64,000 nt of DNA, from the NCBI GenBank assembly GCA_037102815.1, contig BTPP01000006.1:1984001-2048000 (forward strand), in the 5' to 3' direction. The stretch's first letter is position 1. Each line of letters begins with the position of its first letter. The translations under genes were made by a program, and so were the position numbers. Source of the stretch: Neurospora intermedia (lineage: Eukaryota; Ascomycota; Sordariomycetes; Sordariales; Sordariaceae). The notes beneath the pieces are model-generated. The model made no database searches. It worked only from the letters and a program-made list of their open reading frames with translations, and had not been told where the DNA came from. Positions 45,851-58,123 of this stretch are shown here, one piece after another.

Positions 45851-48800
45851 GGTGGTATTGACGACAGGCGCTAATGTGACCCGCCGGGAGCCGATGAGAG
45901 ATGCAAAGCAGGATGGCGCGAAACAATGGGTGTGTAGTGTCTGTCGTCGTTGTCTTGTCGAAAGAGGTGGTGCATTCGTTCCGGCTGGCGGGGCCGCTAA
46001 TCAGAATGACGGAGCAGATCAATCAAAGCCAAGCCAAGCCTGCCAGCAGCAGCAGCAGGGGCAACCGCGTGCAGTGGGTGCGCTAGGTAGGTCGATGCTC
46101 CCGGCTGCTGGGTTGTCAGATGTCAACAAGCTTCAGTGCGCGGGGCGGACCAGGTAGTGTACGGCGGCAGGGTGGAGCGCCACACGACGACGATATGGTC
46201 GGCAAGAGGATAATGTTGAGATATTGGGAAGCGATCGCAGGGCTACGGAACAAGAAAAGAAAAAAAAAAAGAGTACAACGAAAGCAATCGAGGATTCGGG
46301 GTCCAAGGTGGGATTTTTCGCGCTCGGCAGTTGACGGGATGCAAAAGTTGAGGGTAAGGTAGGAGAGAACGAAGCAGAAAGCAGGGCAAGGCACAGTGAC
46401 GGAGGGCCGTCGTTGCCGGAGATGGCGGAGCTTGTCGGTGCGTTTAGATCCAATGGGGTGCTACAGCACGCGCGCTCATCATCCTGGCGGCGTCCAACGA
46501 GAACTTGCTGTCAGTCTCCCTGGAGCAGAGCTAGAAAGCGACTCTGGTTTGAGGCAGATGGAGCGATCTCCGGTCCGATGGGAGTCCGACGGGAGGTTCC
46601 AATCGAGGGAGGGGTTTCGGGTGCTTGTACGGGAAGCAAGTTGAGAGAGACCCAATGCCGATGGTCACCTACTTACCTATCTATCAGTCTACTACCCAAG
46701 TTGGAGAGATGACGGACAGACGGGCGTCCTGCCAGCCAGAGAGGTAGACAATGTCAAATGCTTGACAATCAACACGACAAAGAGACCGAGGCCAGCACGG
46801 TCGCTTGTCGTTCTCGTTGCTCGTTCCGATGACGACAGCTCTATGAGCGTACAGCGAGGGTATCACGTAGAGTCCGCTAAGAACAAATCAAGATGGAAGC
46901 TGAGCTGAATGACAAGAAAACAGATGGATAAAGTTTGCCTAGAGGGTCCAAAAATTTGCTTGCTTCTTCGTTGCGTTGCTTGAATGGGGTCGGGGTCGAG
47001 ATCCAGACTGAGGGTTACGTACAGGTAGGTTTGTGTGCGGCATAGGATTGCCTGCCGGTGAGGGAATGGAACCCTTCCGTTGAGGCACCTTATCTGCCAG
47101 CAGGATTCAGGTCATCACTGCCGTCATTTCCTTCCATTGCTCTCAGGCGTTACTATCATGCATTTACCCCTTTTTGATCGATATTTCGAGCAATTAACCC
47201 TCGAGGTTGAGCAGCCCTACAGTGACTCGATGGTGTTCTTCCACATAGGGAGATGGCTAGATTCTCTAAAGTCGGTCGTTATTCGACGCACCATTTGATA
47301 AAGCACTAACAATCGTACGCCCATTTCTAGCCAGTAGACGATCTCCAACTAATAGGGCCGGCAACAACACCATTGAGCCAACACTTTGTCTTGATCATCC
47401 TGACACTTTCCTCGCGTTCACGTTCTGTCCTCAAAAACCCATAGTCATCTGTTCGACAAAGTTTGGGAAAGGTTGATTTTGTCATGCCTTCAAGAAGATA
47501 TACGATATGACGAAGACTCGGTCAGCTGGATTTTCACGTCGCGCTTCGTTTGGCTCCGCCAGCAAGCACAACGACTTAAGTTAGAAAATGAACATCGGTT
47601 CATGGTTATCCAAACGTAAGTTTGTCTTCCAAGGGTACCAAAGCATTGAGAGCATAAATCCTAGGGCAAACATCAATGAGTCAGTCTTCGTCCTGCATGC
47701 CATACTTCAACGTGGGACGGCCCTCGGTGATAGTACTGTTTCACGCGGCGGTAACAGCAGCTCAGTGACCCTCAAGATAGGCTGAGCTTTCAAGGTGGCT
47801 AACGAGACGATACAAACCAGGATGTCCGCATAACTCCCGGGAGATATTTACGAGGCGAAGATGCAGACGTTGTGTGTGTGTCACCAAGTGAACAATGAGT
47901 TCAAGGGCGTCAGCAGCCATTCACGATGTTTCTTTTGAAGAAGACTAAACGGAAACAAAACCAAGACTTCAATTTCATCATACCTACACCACCGGCACGA
48001 GGTTAATTCCATCAGTATATATGGGCTGTCCCTACATATGGACTTCGGACCCTTGCATATTGACCATTTGCTTGCTCAATACATTGTTCAACTGAAGCTG
48101 CAGGCTTGCCGCAATGTTCTCTTCATACAGAAAAACACTGTCTGTAAATCTTTTTCTGCCCCATGGGTAGAAAACGTATCATAGCCATCGAATTGATACA
48201 TTATCAATCGTTAGTAGAGACTGAGTAGGTATGGCGCTTCTGTGAATTCTTTCATATCCCTCCATGCCTTGCAATATCCTACCAATGCTCAACTGCTGTT
48301 GTCTCTATATATCCCAATGGGCGATGGAAAATGCGCCTGGCCCTGCTTGCTACTCATGTTAGTGCAGCTTTTGCATTAACATGTTTCACACAGATGTCAG
48401 GATCAACTCGGAAGAGCATGCAATGTATGTAGAAGCAGGTTTAGTGACCTCCCTACAAAAGTGAACACAGGCATCGCGGCATCTATCTCCAGATTCTCCC
48501 GTCAATGGAGGCAAGGGCTCTTTGATCGCCGCACATCATTTTTCCTCTCTCTGGAGCTTATACTGATAGAAATATCTATAAAGGTGGATTTTACTTAGAG
48601 GAGCCACTTCTCCTTTTTAGAAATTACCACACTGAACGACTTTCATCATGCTTCTGGACCTATTGCGCTGTGCCAGTGTTGTTACACGAGTAGTGCTAAC
48701 ACATCTTTTAGGAAGGAGACTTTACAATGATTGTTCTCATCTCGTAAGCTATCGTTCTGCTATTCACGGGTCGGCAATGCATGCCCAAGTAGCCATGACT

Positions 48801-49022
48801 GACCGTCTATGGCTGTTTCGGCTATCTCTAGTCATATCTATGCAGAAGAGGAAACCTATGAAGCGGCCGTCGAGGTCAATAATTCTGTTCACTAGCCTGC
48901 GCAAGCCAGTTCGTCTCTTTGGATAAGTGAGGGGCGACTAAGACGGCCATTGCAAAGAGCTAGGTCCATCCAATATAAACTCCAGGAAAAGATATAAGCA
49001 CCCCCCCGCATATGATTGTCAA
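45851..49022. other. Long gene-poor region
   Basis: The left end should be the SIP5 promoter. The rest shows only short frames without domains, and AT-richer sequence after 47.2 kb. No tRNA or transposon end is seen. Confidence 0.45.
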
Positions 49023-49917
49023 TCAAAACGTGGGCAAGCCGCCACTCATATTTTTGCGCGATCCTCTGATGTGTGTCGCGACATATGAAGCATCCACACC
49101 ACCACAATGGAGTATGACGTCCTGCAAATCATCTGGTGTGCGTGCTACAGTGCGCATGGGCGAAGGATCCGCGACGGACTTTATGTAGTTGTATATCTTG
49201 ATGGTTTGGACCGGGTCGTTGGTGATGTAACAAATGAGAGAATTCAAGTTGCAAGATGCCCAAGAAGCGACCTAAGGACGATGTGAACTTTGATGTGTGC
49301 TGACTGGGCAAGTCTGATAGCTCGTTTGATGTTGGTGATATCGTTGAACTTCCACTTATACAGCTGTTGGTTCGGCTGGTCAGGTTGGCACCGTGCAACC
49401 CGGGAACAGGCGCACTGCCTATCAAGATGAGCAAAGGGTTTGTGCTGATTTACATACACCAAGAACTGTCCAAGTGGATGATCATTTTAGAGAAAGGTTA
49501 ACAAGATCTCACCAAGCCGTCCGTTTCGATCAGCAAACGTGCTGCGTGTGTAATACATGTAGTGTAGTGTAAAACGTGGCAGTCGAGTTGGTTCCAGGTG
49601 TGTGGTTGTAATCTATCCGCACCCGTAATCGGATCTGGAGTAGGACTTGTATGCTTCAAATTGTTTTGAAACCATCGAGAAACGAACACTTTGCCAAACT
49701 GCCTTCGGTAGAAGGAAGATTTAACGTTTTCGTTCTGGAACATCGGGGAGAGGGCCAAGTCGTTGAAACACAGCGTATCCAGGGTCGAAAAAAGAAAAGA
49801 AGTGAGCCGCAATCGACAACTTTGCGACTTGGGAAAGTGCGGAAACGGTGTGGAGTTTTTCGGTTTCGGTTTCGGTTTCGTAATCGCTGTGCAAGACCTC
49901 GCATGTCCCTGATACAT
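49023..49917 (-). pseudogene. Unrecognised gene or gene remnant
   Basis: A minus-strand frame from 49917 reads to RLLIETDGL (49501), then a donor GTGAGA and an acceptor TTGGACAG 47 nt on, joining in phase 0 to FLVYVNQHKPFAHLDRQ and YKWKFNDITNIKRAIRLAQ. It stops at 49244. Another frame, open over 49247-49023, continues with protein-like sequence (NSLICYITNDPVQTIKIYN), so a one-base shift or unseen intron separates them. No domain is recognised. The spliced N-terminal part looks coding, the break suggests decay, and a mis-modelled intact gene is possible. Confidence 0.3.
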
Positions 49918-51119
49918 ACGCAGTAGACTAACGAAGAGCGAACGGGAAAACGCCTAACGAAAATAGGGTTAAAGCTGTGGGGAGTTCAGTGGAGGCGACT
50001 GGCTGAGTGATCATCGATATTGTGGATTTTTAAAGATTGAAGAGCTGGCTGATGACGAGGAGACGGTTGCCGCCGGATGATGAAATAGGAAGAGAGTCGG
50101 TGACATATCCGCGTAAAGTACACTTGAGAATGGTATGTGTTTCCGAGAAACCTCTGTCTAGAGATCTTCAACGTTCGGAAAAGGGTAGAGTCCGCCAGCC
50201 CGAGAACGACCCTGCGACCCTGCCTCTGGAGGGTCGAGTCCGTTACACCCGCGACGCCAAGAACTAAGCAGAAACTGGGGAATCCGTCTGTCGCCATGTC
50301 CAGTGGACCATCACGGCGCATCCGCAATCTGTGGTGCCGGGGGAGAGAAAACAACGGTCAGAAAGTTTATGTATTCAAAGTCAAACGGTCAGCCAGGCCA
50401 CGCCAGGGTGTCGGGATGTTGCAACTTTCCGTGCGCGATAACCTCTGGTTGTTTCCTATCCCCGCCGAAGGTGACGGTGAGTCCACGGGGCGGCAGATGG
50501 TAGCATTGAGGGGGGATCCCGGGATAAGGCAGGCAGTGCCAGATGCCGGATTCTCATGATGCGACGGACAGCGACAGGGCAAGTTCTTTTCTAGATCCAT
50601 TTTGACAGTCAGGTTGTCAAGCCTTGTGGGGTTGGTTACTCACTGCCTGGGCTCTCTGGTCAGTGCTTGTCACCGAAATCCCGAAATCCATTTGATGCTT
50701 GGTGTTCTGGAGGTATTCCTGTGCGGTTCTTTTGTGAGATTTTAGGTACACGTCGCATCGAGGGCTCGGGCTGGCGGGGATAGCGGCTGGGGCTGATGTT
50801 GGTGGTAATTGGAGGATGTTGCGGGTTCGGACTGGTAAAAGACCCCGAAGAGGTCCAATTTATGAAGGAAAAAAGTGTGTCTGGCGGGAGCAAGGAACTG
50901 AATCAATCCAACCTACCTGAAGGGCGTGATTGCCATGGCTGTTAGTGGATTAGGTTGTCCCACACGTGGGGGATCCAGCGAAGGGAACATTCAGCGAAGC
51001 GGGCTCTCCCCACCGGGCAGGCACTGGCGAGGGAGGGGACCTGGACGGGATTTGTACGAATTTTAGGTTCCATTCTGTTTCAGTGTTTGTCGTCTCCCTG
51101 TCTCCTTCTTGATTCGTTT

Positions 51120-51121
<2 letters not shown>
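49918..51121. other. Gene-poor region
   Basis: No supportable gene. It ends at a 37-nt T run. Confidence 0.45.

Positions 51122-51158
<37 letters not shown>
51122..51158. repeat. Poly-T homopolymer, 37 nt
   Basis: Uninterrupted T run, counted from the sequence. It could be the oligo-dA tail of a retroposed copy on the minus strand, but no target duplication or body is obvious. Exact length may be uncertain. Confidence 0.9.
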
Positions 51159-51867
51159 CCCTCGGATAACCCTAGATCCGACGCAACATGCAGGACACGA
51201 CGGTGAGAGCATCCATGTTCTAGATAGCTGTGCTGGTGCGAATTGTGTCCGTCTAGACGATCTGATTGGGGTGCCAAACTCTGGTGATCAAATGCAGCAA
51301 GCCCAGCAACGGACAGCCTCTAATCCGACCTATTCTAATTAACACCACTGGCTCATCTGAAGGATCGCCAGAATTATATGATTTTAGTGCATCGGTATGG
51401 ACGGGCTTAGTGTGGTGTAGAAGCCCTCTCTGCGGTACACTATGTACTGAGGACTGTGGAGAACGAGCACTTACACGTATTCGGAACCTTGGGCTATCCC
51501 GTCACCACCATTCACACTCCAACAACATGGGGTGTAATATGTAGAGGTATCGTCGACAAGTTATACACTACATGACATTAGATGTCGGGGATCAGCAAGT
51601 CCCCTCACCCAGTTGCTGCGGCGGCGCAAGGGATCGGAGCGGAGGAGCGGCCGCTGGGAGTCAACTACACTATTGCATAGCACATTGAGCGGTGCTCGGC
51701 ATCGCCAAGAAGCCCGACATCTCTGTGGCGGGAGTGGTTGAATGATTTTCGGTCAGTATGAATCATTTTCCCGTCATCACCACGAACGCTAAAGTCTTCT
51801 AGCCAACAAGCTCTAGAACAAATGCCCGACCCTGTTTCAGTAGGGTCGGGCTACTGTGCAGTAATTC
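51159..51867. other. Gene-poor region left of the MITE
   Basis: No coding sequence is seen. Includes a perfect 10-bp inverted repeat hairpin at 51824-51851. Confidence 0.45.
51824..51851. repeat. Perfect 10-bp hairpin
   Basis: GCCCGACCCT (51824-51833) and its exact reverse complement AGGGTCGGGC (51842-51851) flank an 8-nt loop. It lies 18 bp left of the MITE terminal repeat. Confidence 0.85.
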
Positions 51868-51869
51868 TA

Positions 51870-52200
51870 CAGTAATGTGCCCTGTAAATGCTAGACCCAA
51901 TAAATGCAAATACCCAACAAATGCTAGAAATTTCGCTGCACGGATTATTTTAGTATGGTATGCCTGCTAGCTGCTAAGTGCTAGCCGCGAGCGCGCCCGT
52001 TCATATAAATTTGCAGCCAAGAGGGTAGCTTACAGGGGGTTATGGCACCCCTGTTACCCATATTGGGGCTGTCACCAGCTATCAGAACTCCTTATCAGAG
52101 CTGTTACTGCCTCCTGCTCCCATACCAATAAATGCTAGGACCCAATAAATGCAAGGAATCTGGCTGTACGCCCCACTTGCATTTACAGGGCACATTACTG
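51870..52200. mobile_element. MITE-like element with 22-bp terminal inverted repeats and TA duplication
   Basis: The left end (51870-51891) begins CAGTAATGTGCCC and its exact 22-bp inverse complement sits at 52179-52200. TA flanks both ends (51868-51869 and 52201-52202), the signature target duplication of Tc1/mariner-Fot1/pogo transposons. The element is 331 bp, has no coding capacity and carries subterminal copies of an AAATGCTAG(G)ACCCAATAAATGC unit in direct orientation near both ends (about 51885 and 52130). It is a non-autonomous element that would need a transposase in trans. Family membership was not tested. Confidence 0.8.
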
Positions 52201-52202
52201 TA

Positions 52203-53312
52203 CCAGTAGTGTGGGTAGGTAGTGTAGTCCTCAGGGCACACTCCACATGGCAACTTGAGCGGGCTGCCTTTGCTGCTGTTCGCGACACCATTTGTGCAGG
52301 CGGCTCACTTACAATGATGAATGGCCCTCTAGTGTATTAGCCCAGAATGACGAACAAGAAGGGTGAATATCCATTGGTCGGTCACTCACTCTACCTATCC
52401 TCGTATATGGGGCTCTCTGATTGACGGGAGGAGGACGGGAGCGGACGGGCTTAACGGGGTCGCTGCCATTTTCGTCCACTTCTCCAGATGTCGAGAACCC
52501 CAAATCCCGAAACGAAAAAGAGGTACAGACCAGATGTACCCAATACGTACCATTGGTAACAGTGTTGCGCCCGAGACGAGGTACCCAAGACTTCAAGAAC
52601 GAGGAAGAGCCCTCCAACAAAGAGTAGACGGCTCCACTCTCTCAGACTTTCGGAGCCTGCGAGGACCCCGTCGAGGTCTCCCCTTTACACTAGATTTCCA
52701 AAGGCCCGGGTTCTTCGCATTCCATCTCTGGTCGTCTCTTATAGTCCCGCGGTCCGGCGACATTCTGACATGTTGCCTCTGATCTCTGGACCTGCTAGAT
52801 CTCGACCTCTTCCTTTTTTGCCAGCAGATCCTCCCTTCCATCCGCTCCAGGTCTCCCGGTCTAAAGGTTCGTCCGATTTATACGGAGTGAGGTACGTACC
52901 TACGGCCCTATCGCTACTTATACGGCAATAGAGAACAGTCCGGGGTGCTACACACACTTTTACACTATCACTCAATTCCTCCACTTTCTCCTTCTCTCAC
53001 TCTTTCTGGTTTAGTGGACAATTGTGAATTTCCTTGTTTACATACATATAATATCCGGACTGCCCCCTCTGCCTTGTAAGTCCCCCTTCCGTTCAGTCTC
53101 AACTTTTTTTCGGACGAACTCCCCCACACCACCCCAGCCAACCTCGACATACCCGACATTGTCAGGGTCCAACTGAACATAAGGCACGGACCGACACTTA
53201 CATCAATATCTTCGGGGTATAGGGCAGAAGTTAATACCATCTCATCATCGACTTACTACATAACCGTATTGTAATTGGAGCAAGTCCTTCGGACAAAAAA
53301 GAAAACACCACC
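52203..53312. other. Upstream region of the PDR transporter gene
   Basis: Contains the promoter and 5' leader of the ABC gene, pyrimidine-rich near 52960-53130. No other gene is seen. Specific regulatory sites cannot be assigned by eye. Confidence 0.45.
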
Positions 53313-56300
53313 ATGTCCTTCATGGTGGGTACTGGTTCCTTCGGGAACTATGACCACACAGCCCGGACTTCTGGAGCACCTCTTGGGCGCCGGCAGACAC
53401 ACGACTTGGAGGAGGAATCTGTCGCCGCCAACCCTGCCGGACCTACTCATCCCGAGCCGGGCTCTTCACACTCTCATAACGACCAGATGACGGGAACAGG
53501 GGCCACATCCATGACCGATGTTGACGGAAGCACCGCTCGTTCTGAGAAGGAGAAGGACGCCCAGCATGCCAACGACAGCGACAGCACCTGCGAGGAGGAC
53601 GAGGACCGTATCGAGGAGAACCGCCGCGCCAGCCAAGTCCTCGCCCTGGCACGAAAATACACTTCGCAGTCCCACGTTGCCGTTCCCGAGGGAAGGACTG
53701 TCTTCCAGGTCGACGACGAGAACTCACCACTCAACCCCAATGGTCCCAACTTCAATTCTCGTGCCTGGGCCAAGGCCCTCGTTGAGCAGATTAGTGGCGA
53801 TGGCCTTCAGTTCCGTACCACCGGTGTCGCTTTCCAGAACATGAACGTTTTCGGTTTCGGCTCTGCCACGGATTACCAAAAGGATGTTCTCAACGTTGGC
53901 CTCGAAATCTTCAGCCAGGTCCGCAACCTCATTGGTATGGGGCGACAGCGCCGCATCGACATTCTCCGTGACTTTGACGGTGTTGTGCGCAAGGGTGAGA
54001 TGTTGGTTGTTTTGGGTCCCCCTGGTTCCGGCTGCACAACCTTCCTCAAGACTATTGCCGGCGAGCACGACGGCATCTTCATCGACGACCAGTCCTACTT
54101 CAACTATCAGGGTATGTGGTGCCTAAAACTAAATCTCTTTTTGTTTGTGTGTCAAGTTGGTCTCGCTAACACGACGTCTACCTAGGTATGACCGCCAAGG
54201 AGATCCACACACATCACCGTGGTGAGGCCATCTACTCTGCCGAAGTCGATACCCATTTCCCCCAGTTGACGGTGGGTGAGACGTTGACCTTTGCGGCTCG
54301 CGCTCGTGCTCCTCGTCACATCCCCGACGGCGTCACCAAGACCGACTTTTCCAACCATCTCCGAGATGTCGTCATGGCCATGTTCGGCATCAGCCACACC
54401 ATCAACACTCGTGTCGGTAACGAGTATATTCGTGGTGTTTCGGGTGGTGAGAGAAAGCGTGTCTCCATTGCCGAGGCCGCGCTCTCTGGTGCTCCCCTTC
54501 AGTGCTGGGATAACAGCACCAGAGGTCTCGACAGTGCCAATGCCATCGAGTTCGTCAAGACCCTCAGACTGCAGACCGAGCTTTTCGGAAGCACTGCCTG
54601 CGTGTCCATCTACCAAGCCCCTCAGAGCGCCTACGACCTCTTTGACAAGGCTGCTGTCTTGTATGAGGGTCGCCAGATCTTCTTTGGCCGTGCCGACGAG
54701 GCCAAGCAGTACTTCGTCAACCTGGGTTTCGAATGCCCTGCTCGCCAGACCACTCCCGACTTCCTGACCTCCATGACCAGCCCCACAGAGCGTATTGTCC
54801 GCCCCGGCTTTGAGGGCAAGGCTCCTCGTACACCCGACGAGTTCGCTGCTGCCTGGAAGAATAGTGCCGAGTACAAGTCTCTCCAGGCCGAGATTGAAGA
54901 GTACAAGAAGGAGCATCCCATTAACGGACCTGATGCCGAGGCTTTCCGCGCCTCCAAGAAGGCCCAGCAGGCCAAGGGTCAGCGTGCCAAGTCTCCCTTC
55001 ACACTCTCTTACATCCAACAAGTTCAGTTGTGCTTGTGGCGAGGATGGCGACGCCTGGTAGGAGATCCTAGTATCACAATGGGTTCTCTTATCGGTAATT
55101 TCATCATGGCTCTCATCATCTCCAGTGTCTTCTACAACCTGCAACCCAACACGGACAGCTTCTACCGGCGCGGCGCTCTCCTCTTCTTCGCCATTCTCAT
55201 GAACGCTTTCTCGTCGGCCCTCGAAATTTTGACCCTCTACGCTCAACGTCCGATTGTGGAGAAGCACGCTCGTTATGCTCTGTACCACCCGTCCGCTGAA
55301 GCTGTCGCGTCCATGCTCGTCGATATGCCCTACAAGCTCGCCAACTCCATCGTCTTCAACGTCACGCTGTACTTCATGACGAATTTGCGCCGAGAAGCGG
55401 GACCGTTCTTCTTCTTCCTGCTCGTGTCCTTCGTCACTGTACTCGTCATGTCGATGATCTTCCGTACCATCGCCAGTTCCTCGCGTACGCTGTCTCAGGC
55501 CATGGTGCCCGCTGCCATCATCATCCTTGCGCTCGTTATCTTCACCGGTTTCGCCATTCCCACCACTTACATGCTTGGCTGGTGCCGCTGGATTAACTAC
55601 ATTGATCCCATCGCATATGCCTTCGAGTCGTTGATGCTAAATGAGTTCGTCGGACGCAAGTTTCATTGTGAAGCCTATGTTCCTAGCCCGGCTATTCCCA
55701 CGTACGCCAACGTCGGCAACTTGAACCGCGTCTGCTCAGCCGTTGGTTCCGTCGCGGGCCAGGACTACGTTCTTGGAGATGACTACCTCCGTGAGAGCTT
55801 CAACTACGTCAACAGCCACAGGTGGCGCAACTTTGGCATCATCATCGCCTTCATCTGCTTCTTCCTTTTCACCTACATCGTTGCTGCCGAGGCTGTATCG
55901 GCCAAGAAGAGCAAGGGTGAGGTTCTTGTTTTCCGCAGGGGCTACAAGCCCGCTTCCTTCAAGGAGAACAAGGGCGATGCCGAGTCTGGTGGCGTCCAGG
56001 TTGCCGGCAAGGGTCACGTCAGCGATGGCAACACTTCCGACAAGGAGGCTGGTTTCTTGCAGGCCCAGACTAGCGTCTTCCACTGGAACAACGTCTCCTA
56101 TCATGTTCCCATCAAGAAGGAAATTCGCCAGATTCTCAACAACGTTGATGGCTGGGTTAAGCCTGGTACTTTGACCGCTCTTATGGGTGTTTCCGGAGCC
56201 GGAAAGACCACGTTGCTCGACTGTTTGGCTGACCGTATCAACGTCGGTGTGATCACTGGTGAGATGCTGGTTGATGGCAAGCCTCGCGATACTTCTTTCC

Positions 56301-58123
56301 AGCGCAAGACCGGTTATGTTCAACAGCAGGATCTCCACCTCGAAACCACTACCGTCCGTGAGGCCTTGAACTTCAGTGCCCTCCTCCGCCAACCCGCCCA
56401 CGTTCCCCGCGCCGAGAAGCTCGCTTATGTCGATGAGGTTATTAAGCTCCTCGATATGGAGGAGTACGCCGACGCTATTATTGGTGTTCCTGGTGAAGGC
56501 CTAAACGTCGAACAGAGAAAGCGTCTTACTATCGGTGTCGAACTCGCTGCCAAGCCTCCTCTTCTTCTCTTCGTTGACGAGCCTACTTCCGGTCTCGACT
56601 CTCAGACATCGTGGGCTATTCTGGACCTCCTCGAGAAGCTGACCAAGAGTGGCCAGGCTATTCTATGCACTATTCATCAGCCCTCGGCCATGCTTTTCCA
56701 GCGCTTCGATCGTCTGCTCTTCTTGGCTAAGGGTGGTAGGACCGTTTACTTTGGTGACATTGGCAAGAACTCCAAGACCATGGCTTCTTACTTTGAACGC
56801 CAGAGCGGTGTCAAGTGCCCTCCTGATGCTAACCCGGCCGAGTGGATGCTCGAGGTAATTGGTGCTGCTCCTGGAACTCACTCCGAGATTGACTGGCACG
56901 ATGCTTGGCGATCCAGCCCCGAGTACCAAGCTGTCCAGGAGGAGTTGCAACGCCTGAAGAACAACTCTAATCACACGGACGCTTTGGACATGGATGGTGA
57001 TGCTGGTGGCTACCGCGAATTCGCCGCTCCCTTCTTCGAGCAGCTCAGAGAGGTCACCTACCGTGTCTTCCAGCAGTACTGGCGTACACCGTCGTACATC
57101 TACTCCAAGACCGCCCTCTGCATCTCCGTCGCCCTGTTCATCGGCTTCGTCTTCTACAACGCCCCCAACACCATTCAGGGTCTCCAGAACCAGATGTTCG
57201 CCATTTTCAACCTGCTTACCATCTTCGGTCAGCTCGTCCAGCAGACCATGCCTCACTTCGTCGTCCAGCGTTCGCTTTACGAGGTTCGTGAGCGCCCCTC
57301 CAAGGTCTACGGCTGGAAGGTTTTCATGCTCTCCCAGATCATCGTCGAGCTTCCGTGGAACGCGCTCATGGGTGCCATCATGTACTTCTGCTGGTACTAC
57401 CCCGTTGGCCTGTACCGTAACGCCGAGCCCATGGGCCAAGTCACTGAGCGTGGCGGTCTGATGTTCCTGCTTCTCCTCGCCTTCATGTGGTTCACCTCGA
57501 CCTTTACCGACTTTATGATTGCCGGTTTCGAGACCGCCGAGGCCGGTGGTAACATTGCCCAGCTGCTCTTCTCCCTCTGCCTGATCTTCTGCGGTGTCCT
57601 TGCCAGCCCCGAGGCCATGCCCGGCTTCTGGATCTTCATGTACCGCGTCAGCCCCTTCACGTACCTGGTCAGCGCCATGTTGTCGGTCGGCGTGGCCAAC
57701 ACGGACGTGCATTGCTCGGATGTCGAGTTCCTCAAGTTCAACCCCCTCAACGGCACTTGCGGGGAGTACATGTCCGACTACATCAGTGCCGCTGGTGGTT
57801 ACCTCCTCAACCCGGACGCCACGGACGAGTGCAGCTTCTGCCCCATTGACAAGACCAACATGTTCCTTGCTAGCGTGTCGTCCTACTATGACGACAGATG
57901 GCGCAACTTTGGGTATGTTTTTTTTCCTTTTTTTTTCCCGCTCTCTCCTTTCCCCTCGCCACATCTTTAACAACAACAATTACTAACCTATCCCTTCAAT
58001 AATAGCATCCTCTTTGCCTACATCGCCTTCAACATCCTCGCCGCCCTCGCAGTCTACTGGCTTGTCCGCGTTCCCAAGAAGAACGGCATCTTTGGCTTCC
58101 TCAAGAAGCAAAAGAAGGAGTAA
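53313..58123 (+). CDS. PDR-type (ABCG) multidrug transporter, CDR4-like
   Basis: Full-size plasma-membrane exporter with (NBD-TMD)2 layout, 1547 aa, in the fungal pleiotropic drug resistance family that includes azole exporters. Exons 53313-54111, 54186-57912 and 58006-58123 are phase-consistent. NBD1 has a degenerate Walker [10 protein letters not shown] (Cys241 in place of Lys), an intact signature [10 protein letters not shown], and WDNSTRG after Walker B. NBD2 has an intact Walker [10 protein letters not shown] (Lys940), Walker [12 protein letters not shown] and the degenerate signature LNVEQRKRL. This asymmetry is normal for PDR proteins. Each half has about six membrane segments, with Cys-bearing extracellular loops before TM6 and TM12 ([16 protein letters not shown]). 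The N-terminal 120 residues are hydrophilic and acidic. The C-terminus FLKKQKKE is basic. Possible cdr4 orthologue, by memory only. Confidence 0.95.

Noticed and set aside
54182-57979. Long minus-strand frames across the PDR transporter (368 and 438 codons)
   Set aside because: Antisense shadows produced by strong codon bias in the ABC gene; no motifs of their own.
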